DNA from: Nepenthes gracilis
Lineage: Eukaryota; Streptophyta; Magnoliopsida; Caryophyllales; Nepenthaceae
Direction: 5' to 3'
DNA length: 64,000 nt
NCBI GenBank assembly: GCA_033239525.1
Contig: BSYO01000005.1
Location: forward strand, 3,010,001 to 3,074,000
Position 1 is the stretch's first letter; the number at the start of each line of letters is the position of its first letter. Of the stretch, positions 23,125-33,434 are shown one piece after another. Made by a program: the position numbers and the translations under genes. Below the pieces are notes generated by a model. That model did no database searches and was not told the DNA's origin. It saw only the letters and a program-made list of their open reading frames with translations.

Positions 23125-24330
23125 TTCTTTTGTTTTGTTGTCATTCCGTTTTCTTTAGGGCAGAAAGTTTATTTATAATAAGAGGCGTTATTTAGTTAGT
23201 TGGTACCTGGAATCAATACGTGCATATGATATCTTTTTATATCAGTGGTAAGGGACACTATTTGTGATATTCCACATCGGATTTGGAGGGGAACAAAGCG
23301 TGCATTATAAGGGCGTGAATACCTCTATCTTGTAGACGCATTTTAGAGGCAACGGAGGCCGTCTATCAGGAACAAAATCGTGTGCCCGTGTGACAAAGTG
23401 GACAATATTCACAAGCGGGTGCCCGGAAACGTTACAAATGGTATCAGAGAAGGGACCCGGTTTGGTGTGCCAACGCGGACGCTGGGCTCCCAAGGGGGTG
23501 GACTGTGATATCCCACATCGAATTGGGAGAAAAACGAAGTGTGCCTTATAAGAGCGTGGATATCTCTCCCTTGTGGACGCGTTTTGGGGGCGGTGGAGGC
23601 CGTCTATCAGGAACAAAACCATACGCCTGTGTGACAAAGCGGACAATATTCATAAGCGGGTGCCTAGGAACGTTACATTATTTACATGTATAACGCTCGC
23701 CTTAATTTAATGATAAGATCGCCTAACTTTCAACTATTTGATTAACTTATTTGCCGTTTGTATTTGACCATTAAATAGCTCATTGTGATCTTTTAATATT
23801 TAATTATTTATGTCGTATATCTTGATTTAAAGATTTGTGCCCCGTTTACCTGATAGGATTTGAAATGTCTTTTATTGGGCAGTCGACATTTAGATCTCTC
23901 ATCTATCTTTGCATTGGGCTACTTATCCAATCGAATAGTAGATCTGAGATATCTTTTTCTTCTCTTGTTTTGTCGTTGTTCAATTTTCTCTGTGGCAAAA
24001 AGTTTTTTTTATTGTAAGAAGTGCTATTTGGTTTGTTGGTACCTGGAATCAATACGTGTGTATGATACTTTTTCGGATCAGTGGTGAAGGATATTATTTG
24101 TATGTGTAATGATCGTCTTAATTTAATGGTAAGATTGCCTAACTTTTAACTATTGGATTAACTTATTTGCCGTTTGCATCTGACTATTAAATAAATTATT
24201 ATAATTTTTTAATATTTAATTATTTTGATCGTATCTCTTGATTAATGTATTTGTGCGTCATTTACCTAATAGGATCTGAGATATTTTTTATTAGGCTATT
24301 GATATTTAGACCTCTTATTTATTTTTGTAT
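23125..24330 (+). repeat. Tandem repeat of about 417 bp, split by a TRIM
   Basis: Two head-to-tail units share TTGGTACCTGGAATCAATACG (23199 and about 24035), a TAACTTATTTGCCGTTTG block (about 23744 and 24158) and the flanking sequence. Unit 1 is interrupted by the TRIM at 23263-23677; unit 2 shows the empty site near 24090-24100. Both lie inside the insertion that separates gene 2 from its upstream block. Confidence 0.75.
23263..23677 (+). mobile_element. TRIM retrotransposon 1 (non-coding, complete)
   Basis: Two 174-base LTRs (23263-23436 and 23504-23677) begin TGTGATATYCCACATCG and end GTTACA. The 67-base interior has a primer site for initiator tRNA-Met (TGGTATCAGAGAAGGG, 23439 onward) and a polypurine tract CCAAGGGGGTGGAC just before the 3' LTR. 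Flanks are CTATT (left) and TTATT (right), a 5-bp duplication with one change. TRIMs encode nothing and move using enzymes of other elements. Open frames here are artefacts. The copy at 44391 is the same family. Confidence 0.9.
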
Positions 24331-24528
24331 TTGATTACTTATCTAATGATTGAGTATTGAATCATACCCACTACGATTAATGCATGTCAAATCCCACAGC
24401 AACAACAAAGAAAAAACCCACGTTGAAACGGGTGGCAAGTCGGTAATAGGATTACGTTTGTCTAGAAATTCGGAAAACTACTAGTCTTCTAATTCATCTA
24501 CTCATCAACACACGGTTCTTCCTCTATC

Positions 24529-24535
24529 TATATAG
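24529..24535 (+). promoter_or_regulatory. TATA box of Gly/Pro-rich gene 2
   Basis: TATATAG lies 60 bases before the ATG at 24595, in the position matching the TATA box of gene 1. The adjacent leader (CTCGCAGCTCTTCCTTCCTT) is conserved between the genes. Confidence 0.6.
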
Positions 24536-24594
24536 CTCGCAGCTCTTCCTTCCTTCCAGTAGAGCTAGCCAAGCCATAAAAGTACTAGAAAGAA

Positions 24595-25092
24595 ATGACA
24601 CACCACGGCCACGGTCATCCACCACCTCCGGGAGGTCCTCCGCCACCAGGGCCACCGGGTCCACCTCCTCCAGGTCCGCCGGCTCCCGGTCCCCCGGCTC
24701 CCCCTGGCCCACCTCCTCCAGGTCCGCCGGCTCCCGGTCCATCGGCTCCCCCTGGCCCACCTCCTCCCGGGCCGCCGGCTCCCGGTCCCCCGGCTCCCCC
24801 TGGCCCGCCGGCTCCCGGTCCACCGGATCCCGGTCCCCCGGCTCCCCCTGGCCCGCCAGGCCCTCATGGTCCTCATCATCCACCACCTCCGGGAGGTCCT
24901 CCGCCACCAGGTCCGCCAGGCCCCGCTGGCCCACCAGGCCCTCATGGTCCTCATCATCCACCACCTCTGGGAGGTCCTCCGCCACCAGGGCCACCAGGTC
25001 CGCCTCCTCCAGGTCCACATGAACCCCCAGGTCCGCCAGGCACCCCTCGCCTGCCGGGCCCTCATGGTCCACATCATCCTCCACCACCTTAA
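24595..25092 (+). CDS. Collagen-like His/Gly/Pro-rich protein (165 aa)
   Basis: Intronless paralogue of the 64-residue gene. It shares MTHHGHGHPPPPGG, the C-terminal GPHGPHHPPPP and the flanking DNA. The centre is expanded: about nine alternating blocks such as PPPPGPPAPGP and APPGPP give long Gly-X-Y runs, and the GPHGPHHPPP module occurs three times. This pattern suggests growth by unequal exchange of about 30-60-base units. There is no signal peptide, Cys or transmembrane segment. Read in register, stretches obey the collagen triplet rule Gly-Pro-Pro/Ala. Whether it folds as a triple helix is unknown, since plants have no classical collagen system. The two long minus-strand frames across it (24524-25087) are codon-shadow products of the repeat. 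No named family recognised. Confidence 0.65.
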   Translation: MTHHGHGHPPPPGGPPPPGPPGPPPPGPPAPGPPAPPGPPPPGPPAPGPSAPPGPPPPGPPAPGPPAPPGPPAPGPPDPGPPAPPGPPGPHGPHHPPPPGGPPPPGPPGPAGPPGPHGPHHPPPLGGPPPPGPPGPPPPGPHEPPGPPGTPRLPGPHGPHHPPPP

Positions 25093-25567
25093 CTAGCTGT
25101 GATATACCCCGTGATGATCAATTTATGTATAAATCCGTTTCTTTGTGCGTGATATGTGACTATATTTAATGAATAAACGTGTCTTTGTTTGGCGTCTATC
25201 CACTTCCGTTTTTATTTTTTCTTCCCAATGCTAACAGCTTATAAAATAAAAGCATTATAATTCAAGTTCATATTAATATAAATTTATAAAATAAAATCAA
25301 CTATGATTTGCATCCATGAGAGAAAATGTGACAAGCTGCCTGATATCTCTAGAAGTTGAGCTCTGAAAATCATAAATTATACGTACATTTATTTTTATAT
25401 TTTACATCGATTATTTTTTATAATTCAAACGTATATTTTTCTTACTTTACAATGATAATACTAACAAAATTATTATCTTTTTCTTTTTCTGCAAAATTCT
25501 TATCCCAAAGGAATCATCTCAAAAAAAAAAAAAAAAAAGACTGATCAATATACCGATAAGGCCGAAT

Positions 25568-25795
25568 ATGGGACCATCGGCCATTGACATAGTTCAAAAG
25601 CATAAGGCAGGCATAAATGGAGATTGTACGGTGCAGGCTGATGGGAAATTATATCGTGCTTTTTTACTAAATACGAAAAAAATTAAGAATGTTTTGTTAT
25701 TACCGACATTTTCTAAAAATCTTAAAATGTGTGTTTTAATCGGAAAGTTAAAATGTTACGTTAAATGCAGAAACTCTAGGGTTTGCAGATTCTAA
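25568..25795 (+). CDS. Unrecognised short ORF downstream of gene 2
   Basis: A 75-codon frame beginning MGPSAIDIVQKHKAG and ending CRNSRVCRF. The DNA is duplicated at 20480-20715, where the frame is stopped, so coding is not conserved between the copies. Its first half looks protein-like in composition and the second half less so. It is more probably a fragment of a larger lost gene or element than a working gene. Confidence 0.25.
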   Translation: MGPSAIDIVQKHKAGINGDCTVQADGKLYRAFLLNTKKIKNVLLLPTFSKNLKMCVLIGKLKCYVKCRNSRVCRF

Positions 25796-25867
25796 GAGGC
25801 ATGGAGAGTCTTTTTGATTGATGGTGATGAAAAAGGAGAAATCTCATATTTAAAATTTGAAGGTGCT

Positions 25868-26966
25868 TGTTGCGTTTTGGATTTCGGGAGTCCAGTGCAA
25901 TACAAGTGTTTATGAGTGTAGGTTGTAGAGAAGAAGAGATTAAAATCGGATTTTATGTGTAAAACTTCCTCTTTAATGGGGAGGAAAAATCACGAGGTTA
26001 TGGGCTTTGAGAAATGCTTTACTGTAGGTGGAAGTCTTACAAAGTACAAGCTTTTGGGAATATTATTCATTGTTCTTTCCTTAATTCTTCTCCTTTGAAT
26101 GGGCTTTCTCGTGTGGAAGCTCTTAGATTTTTCCTTCTTCTCCTTAGTTCTTCTCGAAAGAGGGGGGCAAAAAGGGGGGGGCTGAGGCAAGAGCCTCTGC
26201 TGAATATTTATAAGAGAAATTGTGCCGCTGAGGAGAAGACACGTTGCAGCCGGTGGATGGTCGAGAGGCTGTCTACTGTCTCATTGGTCACATATTGTGC
26301 CTGAGGGAGCCGTCCACCTGCCCTGCTGTCCAGGACAGAGATGATGGCGTGTGCAGGGAAACACGCCGCTGGTAGGACCTGAGTATGTCAGACGTGTAGA
26401 CTCTAGGCGTCAGTCTTGATTTAACTAGGCGTGCTCTGTAGAGGCGGCGTCTTGTAGTGGTTGCAGGTTTCTTGAAAATCGGCAAAGTTGCTTAGTTGGC
26501 GCTCTCGACCGTGTATGAGATAATCCTCGTCCTTGTATGGCGTGCCTTGTCTTATTGTGAGTTCGCGAACTCGTTGAAGAAGGCAACTCTCGCAGGATCT
26601 TTGGTTCAATGCGAAGGATCCTCGGGTCTTTCCTTGACTTCTCGGACTAGTCTGAGGCCTGATGGAACTTCAGGGGTTCTCGAGCTTCTTCTTCTGGTCC
26701 TCGTACCTGGGTGTTGCCAACCATTTGCGATGTCCTCGAGCTCTTTTCGGTCAAAGGGACCTCTTGAACCTTTGTCGTAACTTTAGCTTTTGGGACATTA
26801 GCCCACGTTCTCGAGCTCGTTAGGCTAGTCTAGTGTAAGGAGCTAACTTTGATTTTGGGCCTCTTGGGCCGTCTAGGCCTTTTTGTCCGTGGGTACATTT
26901 TTGGGCTTCTCACTTGGGCTTTTCCTTTGGGTCGTATTTTATGAGCCCTTATATAGGGACCTAACA
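25868..26966 (+). mobile_element. Solo LTR with perfect target duplication
   Basis: The 1099-base unit starts TGTTGCG and ends CCTAACA. It is bordered by GTGCT (25863-25867 and 26967-26971). The paralogous segment at 21840 shows the uninterrupted site AAGGTGCTAAAAATTTTAA, which proves insertion after the duplication. TATA-like TTATATAGGG near 26950 is close to its end. Frames at 26014-26780 lie wholly inside it and are not genes. Confidence 0.9.
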
Positions 26967-27504
26967 GTGCTAAAAATTTAATTGAGTTTTGAAATAATAT
27001 TTGTTAATTTGTAACCTAAATAACATTATGTATTGATTTTTTTAATAAATAATTGAAGGATTAGAATTTTATATAAAAACACTGCTCGATGTGACGGTAA
27101 GAGTGAAGGAGAAGTTTACGTGGTCTTAATTAATCACTTGGTGAATGTATTCTCTGCTCATTTTTATTGGAATCCAACAAGCACATCCTTTTTTTTTTTT
27201 TTATCTTTATTTTTAATAATTTTGCATAAAGTATATTTTAAATTTTAGATGTGATAGAGATTACTTTGTTTGAATGACAATATCAGATGAGCCACCTTAA
27301 AATAAAGATATCTATTAATTGTAGACTTCCTTGCAACCTTAATCCACTGTATTTATAGGGTTTAAAATAGGACCATCTTCAATAATTCTCCTCTCATGAA
27401 CCCGTCCTCCACGATAGCAAAGGCTAAAAAAAAAAATAATCAAATGGTCTAAACCAAGCCAACCTAACTACTAATGACAATTTGAGTTATACACGATTTT
27501 ATTG

Positions 27505-28140
27505 TGATGTGTCCTTAGATTTAAATTATCGAATGAGTTAGGAAATCACTTGATCTTTCTGATATGTCAAGATAATATAGGTTCGGTCTTTATTATATCA
27601 AATCTGAATCCTATACATTACAACTAACAAATAATATGTTAGAGGATGATGAAAACTCACTTCTCGGTCTATCCTCTGACGTTCAAATAAAAAAAATTTA
27701 AATGGATAAAAAGATAGAAAAAGATGTAAAAAATGATGCATAGATGCATACATTTGGAGGATTGAGAGTACGCGGATGACTAAGCTTTGGCAGTGCGTTC
27801 AGCTGAGAAGTAACTTTGAAATAGAGGATTGAGTTCTAATAAGTGTATTCGTTTAGAAAGTGGTTTTGAAATGAAAGAATGGATTCCAATGGTACACTTG
27901 ATTGGGAAGCAATTTTAAAATGAATGACTAAATTTCTACAGATATGCTCGATTTGGAAGCGACTTAGAGAGATGGAGGATCAAGCCTATTTGAAAGGGGC
28001 AACCTTGAGAGTTTAGGCTTCACTGGACTGACTTGGGTTGCACTACCTAGGCTTGAGCATTGGGTTTGGAGGAATCCCTGATAAATTATCGATCCAATAT
28101 AATTCGAATTCTGAGCCAGTTCACGATATCGGACCCATCA
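27505..28140 (-). mobile_element. LTR-like insertion, reverse orientation
   Basis: Interrupts duplication copy 2. It starts TGATGTGTCCTTAG and ends GGACCCATCA. Its left end is the reverse complement of the ends of family-2 LTRs (compare CTAAGGACACATCA at 15525-15538), so it is a shortened relative inserted on the minus strand. A target duplication is not clear. Confidence 0.6.
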
Positions 28141-28439
28141 CTTTTTTACTCAACTTTTTATTCAAAGCAATATTTTTGTTTTAAAAATCTAACCAAACTA
28201 AAATGAACCATGATCATCTGTTGTGGTAGGAATCATATATTCAATTATTATCAATAAAATCATATATTTTAAACTTCTATCATCATACTATAACAGAAGC
28301 ACTGTTATATCTCCTGGCCTCCATTATCCTGTCCATATTAAAAGACTCGTCATTCACGATGAGTAGGAGATTTTTTATGTTTTAAATTGTAATTTTCTTA
28401 ACTTGTCATGCTTGGTTTTTGGGCTTGTTTTGGGCAATG

Positions 28440-29921
28440 TTCGATATAAGTTAGCATTTGATATAAGTTTTATTTTATCCTTTTCATAAGTTATTAGTGT
28501 TATAAAATATAAACAATAATAAAGCAAAAAAAATTAAAGAATACAGTGCAGCGGGAACATAAAGAAGTTGATTCGGAGAAGTTTTTCTTATTCATCTGAT
28601 TTCTTATGAAGCCATTTGATAATTAAACGGTGATTTTATTTGTAATTTATGAGAAATTTCAGGCCGTAAGTTATTTCTCTACTAATCTTGATCTGAATTA
28701 TTTCTTATATAGTTGTGACATATTTTTTACGGTTAATATTTATTATTTTGATTTTCATCCGTGGAGGTTTGGTAATATTGATTTTTCTATTCACATTAAA
28801 GAGTTTCCTACGTATAAATTATATTTATTTTGTAGTTATTTTGTAATTTTTATTTATTGCTTTATTAAAGTTATGGTTTGTTTGGTTTAATTTATCTTTA
28901 TCCCTAGAAAAAAATGGAGAAAAAAATAGCAACCCTATGCTTTCTTTAATTCCTTCTTATGAGAGTGTTTTTTTTTTTCACAACATTTTTTGTGTTAATT
29001 TCTTTTGAAATAACATCACAACTTTATTCATTAAATATATTTTAATCCCATCATTTTATGGTAAAGCAAACGTTATCTTGTTTGTGCAATTCTGTCCTTT
29101 TCTTTCTTTTCTTCTTTTTGCTTTTTCTTGTTTTACTTTACTAAAACTTTTGATATAAATTTATTCATCATTTTATATAAATAATATTTAATTAAAAGCT
29201 CCAAATCAAAATCTGAAAACCCTCAATATTCTTTTTTTTTTTTTATTTACAAAGCTAGTAACTATAAAAAAATAAAAAATAAAATATGATAAAAACTCAT
29301 AATTAATATAAATTTATAAAAATTAATTATCAATCACCATCCTCTCAACTCTATATATTAATGTGAATAATAAATTATTATCATTATATAAAGTTCTATA
29401 AGAAAAATAAAAAAAATGCAGCTAAAGTTTTTTTTTTTAATAAAACAACTCGTAAAGTCATAATCAATATTTTTCTTGCTCGCGTACACGACAAAACTGG
29501 ATCCAGATTCTTGGCATAAAGCGAGAATTAGCCTAAGGGGCAGTATCGATTCCAATTTCTTTTATGTGACCAATTTGTCAGCAATGTATTTAAAAAAGTT
29601 TGTGATAAATTTTAATTTGAGATTAGTAGTAACCGATGATGAAACGGCCCAAATCTACTGCATTTTCTACCCATCAATTTGTTGTGTACAAAAATGGTGT
29701 ATACATTAGGATTTTGATTATAATTTTAAAACACATTTGTAGTCGGTCTCTCTTCTTATAATTCTATTTATTAAAATTATTAAAATCTCTCTTTACTTAT
29801 CGATGACTTTTTTATTTCAAAATTTGTAATATAAATTTGATATTTTATTATATAATTATTTTTTATTATTATTAATCTCACAAATCCCCATTGCATGAGT
29901 TAAAATCATTTTCTTATTTTT
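28440..29921. other. AT-rich intergenic, no gene seen
   Basis: Low-complexity A/T. The frames at 28630-28890 and 29358-29709 have the composition of random A/T-rich sequence (Phe, Tyr, Ile, Leu) and no motif. Confidence 0.5.
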
Positions 29922-31140
29922 TGATGGGTCTAATAACCTAATGGACCGACTTGACAAAAGTCCAGTGAAGCTCCACAAAATTTAAAGCCTAGAAGGCACC
30001 ATGGTAAGCCCAATCAACAACCCAAACTGCTCAACCGAGAGACGGCTCGGCAACTTAGTGGCTTGACCCAAAGAAGGCCGACAAGCAACACCATAAAGGA
30101 CCGGTAGTCACAACTCAACAAATATTACCCCTGATCACACTATCACCCCCAAGAAAGTAACTGCCATATGCGGCTATGACATCTTGCCATAACCAACTTG
30201 ATAAATTTTTTGCAAAATATCCTCTAAACAGATAATCTCTCCAGAATGATAGGAGCAACCCAACAAATCGTGACAAACAATTGTCGCTGGCCTTGGTGCT
30301 CAAGGTAAAGCTAGCTCACTCTCTCGCTATAAGTATGCAACATTTCCTCCACAAAGAAGGGGTACTCGGAACTCAAAGGACTCTGGACTCACAAAGGAAG
30401 GAAGATGATAAGATAAAAAGGAGAGAGGAAACCGTCTACGCATATGGAGAAGAGACCAGCGGATATCTTTCTTTTCGCTGGAACATGAGGTCTCATTTTT
30501 CCTTCAACCAATATGAGTAGGCTATGCAAGCTTACCCTCTCTCTAGGAGGCCATCCCTCCATTCGAGAGGCACCAAGCTAGCTATCCGAGGTGAATATGA
30601 GTAGGCTAGCTCTTCATCCATGAGGTGTCGCTCGAGGAGGCCGACCCTCCATTCAGGAGGCATTGCCCGAGAAGTCCAACCCTCTGTTTAAGCGTCAGCC
30701 TTTAATCTTGGAGTCAAGAGCCCTCTGTTTCGGAGTCAGCTCTCCATCTAGAAGGTCTACTCTGCATTCAAGGGGCATGCCTTCTATCTAGAAGTCTTTT
30801 TCTCAATCCAGAAAGCCTACCATCCATCCAAAAGGCCCACTCTCCGTACTTTTAAGCCTGTTTTTCACCGAGCACATTCAAGTATTCAATCTCTATTACA
30901 TGTATCCACGCATCTTCTTACATTATCACATTTGTCTATTCTCTTAGAAAGATATTTGATTTGAACGTTGAATGATATACCGGGAAGTGAGTATTGCTAA
31001 TCCTCTGACCCTTTATTTGTTCATTGTGTTGCGTAAGGTCTAAATTTGAAGAAATCGGGACAGAATTGGTTCCAATTTAACTCGACACAGAAGATCGAGC
31101 AACTCTCTAACTCGTACGATAATTTAGATTTAGTGATGCA
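29922..31140 (+). mobile_element. Family-1 gypsy LTR (probably solo)
   Basis: Starts TGATGGGTCTAATAAC and ends TTTAGTGATGCA. It contains the GGAGGCC-type minisatellite (about 30535-30850) and the GAAAGATATTTGATTTGAACG block shared with 5165-5190. Flanks TTTTT and TTATT could be a decayed 5-bp duplication. No primer site follows. Confidence 0.65.
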
Positions 31141-31284
31141 TTATTTTCTAAATAAGAATCCATATCCCTATTATATATATATATCAAATAAAGTGTGTTT
31201 GGATTATAACTACAAATTAAATTTATAACTATAAATTTAAATTATGACGATATATGTCGTCGGTTAGGATTGCCTAAAATCACT

Positions 31285-31518
31285 GGATCCGGGGGGGGCA
31301 TCTTTCTCCCTTGTGGAGAAGGATCGTCCTTCTCCTCATCTGAACCGTCGGATGTAAAATCCGACGACCTACACGTTTTGAATGGATAATATAATGTGGG
31401 CCGTTCGATTTTAAATTTAATCATCTAAAATACATTATCGTCGAATTTTATATCCGATTGTCCAGATTAAGAGAAGTATGGTCCTTCTTCACGAGGGAGA
31501 AGGATGCTCCCTCAATCC
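31285..31518. mobile_element. MITE with 9-bp Mutator-like target duplication
   Basis: The 234-base element starts GGATCCGGGGGGGGCATC and ends GATGCTCCCTCAATCC (imperfect terminal inverted repeats). Nearly all of it folds back on itself: the AGAAGGATCGTCCTTCTCC, CCGTCGGATGTAAAATCCGA and CGTTTTGAATGG blocks pair with their counterparts to the right. It is flanked by a perfect 9-base direct repeat AAAATCACT (31276-31284 and 31519-31527), the length made by Mutator-type transposases. It encodes nothing. It lies about 130 bases upstream of the TATA box of the gene at 31714. Confidence 0.85.
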
Positions 31519-31649
31519 AAAATCACTTTGGATTTCCCGCTGATGGAGAAAATTTTGACACGCCTTCAGCTGCCAGTCTATTCAACTACTAGTCCAACAC
31601 GGCATTAAACCAGCCGACAATATCATCTTCTCCCACCTGTTTTCTTCTC

Positions 31650-31659
31650 TATATAATTA
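31650..31659 (+). promoter_or_regulatory. TATA box of Gly/Pro-rich gene 3
   Basis: TATATAATTA in a C/T-rich context, 64 bases before the ATG at 31714. Confidence 0.6.
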
Positions 31660-31713
31660 TCAACAATTCCTCTCCCTTCGCCGTATCTATCTTCACGTCA
31701 AATTTCTGATACA

Positions 31714-31938
31714 ATGGCCTACAGACCACCACCACCTGATCCTTATGGGCGCCCGCCGCCTCCACCCTATCCAGGCTACTACGCTCCACCACCTCCACCT
31801 GGTCCGCCTGGTCCACCTGGTCCACCTCCACCTCCTTATTATGGACCGCCGATGCCTCCTCCTCCCGGACCTCCCGGACCTCCGCCGCCGCCGTTCATGG
31901 ACCCCTACAGGCCGCCGCCGCCTCCACCTTATTACTAG
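31714..31938 (+). CDS. Small Pro/Gly/Tyr-rich protein (74 aa)
   Basis: Intronless frame with a TATA box 64 bases upstream. The protein starts MAYRPPPPDPYGRPPPPPYPGYYAP. It has a central GPPGPPGPP stretch, then PPPPYYGPPMPPPPGPPGPP, and ends PYRPPPPPPYY. There is no signal peptide, Cys or transmembrane segment. Unlike genes 1 and 2 it carries Tyr and lacks the His clusters, so it is a distant relative or an independent Pro-rich gene. The N-terminal Pro/Tyr repeats recall the start of CYSTM-type and annexin-like proteins, but no C-terminal domain follows. Function unknown. Confidence 0.6.
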   Translation: MAYRPPPPDPYGRPPPPPYPGYYAPPPPPGPPGPPGPPPPPYYGPPMPPPPGPPGPPPPPFMDPYRPPPPPPYY

Positions 31939-32441
31939 CTACCTACCTCTTGCCGATGAAATACTCGTCTGCAGGTTAATTAGTCAGCTGATCATGAAGA
32001 AGCCGAAATTACATGACTCCCACGCGGTGTCGATTACTACTAGAAGATCATGGTGAAGCAGTAATAACGAGAGTGCCACGATGCCGAAATTTCTATTAAG
32101 GGTTTTATGTATTTATTCGTTTTTCTGTTATCTTAGTTGCTGGTCATGTAATTATCCATCCATATATATAAATCTGATACACCCCTCTGGACTCTGGTGC
32201 TGTTGGTTTAAAGGATCGGAAGTTTGTATATTTGCTTTCTCCTTTTTTGATCTGTTGATGATGAACAGAACTGCAAATAATATATAATTCCACTTTTTAT
32301 ATGTTTGATGTTTGTCTAATAGCATATTTATTAGTGATTTGTCTTGGAATTATCTATTTTTGCATTCAACATTAATAATTTCGTATTTGAGGTTGGATTT
32401 TGGCATTCTTCAATTTTATTTTTTTCATAAGTAATTAAAAT

Positions 32442-32442
32442 C

Positions 32443-32474
<32 letters not shown>

Positions 32475-32566
32475 ATATGTATGTATGTATGTATGTATAT
32501 GTATGTATGTATGTATATGTATATGTATGTATGTATGTATGTATATATATATATGTATGTATGTAT
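32442..32566. repeat. (AT)n/(ATGT)n microsatellite
   Basis: Compound simple repeat: about nine AT units followed by interleaved ATGT and ATAT units. Confidence 0.95.
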
Positions 32567-33434
32567 CTTGATCTAGCTCAAATTTTGATGTAAGATGTAC
32601 TTAAAAATTCAGAACTAGAGACACCAAATAGGGTATTGTGTAACGGATTGTCCTACAATGATTATACAAATAGTTGATTTTCTACTTATAAGTGACATTT
32701 GTTAGCAATTTATGTGACATAAACAACCACGAAAGCGGAATAAAGAATCGTGTACTGACCTCCTGCCATTTGCTTTACTCTGTTTTCGGGCTCTGAATTT
32801 CGAACCGATTTTGAGCTTCTGAACATTCATTCTCTCTTCAGGTGGTGTATCGGTAAGAGTTGGTGTCAAGGATAAAACCAATTTACATCATTTATAAGGC
32901 AATTTTATTAATTGTCTTCACAGAATGTTACCAACGAACAGCCTCTAGTGAGAATAATGGGGAACAATAATGTGAGAGTTATCAACATAAATGGACCACT
33001 AATACTTCAACAATGAATTGAAGGAATGGGTGAAGGAAATCAGCCGACATGAAGATGAAGCCTTGAAGATGGAACTGAATCGGCTGAGACGGCTGAAACG
33101 GTTGAAGGCTGAAGCGGCTACATTCTCTCACTTGGTCCATATTTTACTTGATGTGATAACCAAACCTATCCATTCTTAAATTTAAAAAATAAATATACGA
33201 ATCATGGCGATAAGTCCTATAATAATGAGTAATATCTTCCATATATTACAATATATTATATTTCTCAAGATATATCCGTATCCGGTAACGCTACTTTATG
33301 AATAAACCTTATATTTATTCTTTATCCAACAATTAATGACATTTTCAAATCAACCAATGTATACAAAAATTTTGAGAAATATCACAACAAATAAATAAAA
33401 ATTTTATTAAATATCATTATCCATACAATGAAAA

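Larger units (their letters stand above)
22680..28435 (+). repeat. Segmental duplication, copy 2 (contains the 165-residue Gly/Pro gene)
   Basis: Second member of the tandem pair starting at 19475. It is inflated by three insertions absent from copy 1: 22816-24376 (between upstream promoter block and gene), 25868-26966 (solo LTR with GTGCT duplication) and 27505-28140 (LTR-like). Confidence 0.85.

Noticed and set aside
23305..23693. Frames across TRIM 1
   Set aside because: TRIMs are non-coding; frames run through LTR, primer site and flank.
24524..25087. Long minus-strand frames rich in Asp, Glu, Arg and Trp
   Set aside because: Antisense of the GGTCCxCCxGGxCC coding repeat; such repeats lack stops on the opposite strand. 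The plus frame has the TATA box and conserved start.
26014..26780. Several short frames
   Set aside because: All inside the solo LTR 25868-26966.
32442..32566. Possible CRISPR or regulatory array
   Set aside because: A simple AT/ATGT microsatellite in a plant genome; no spacer-repeat structure.
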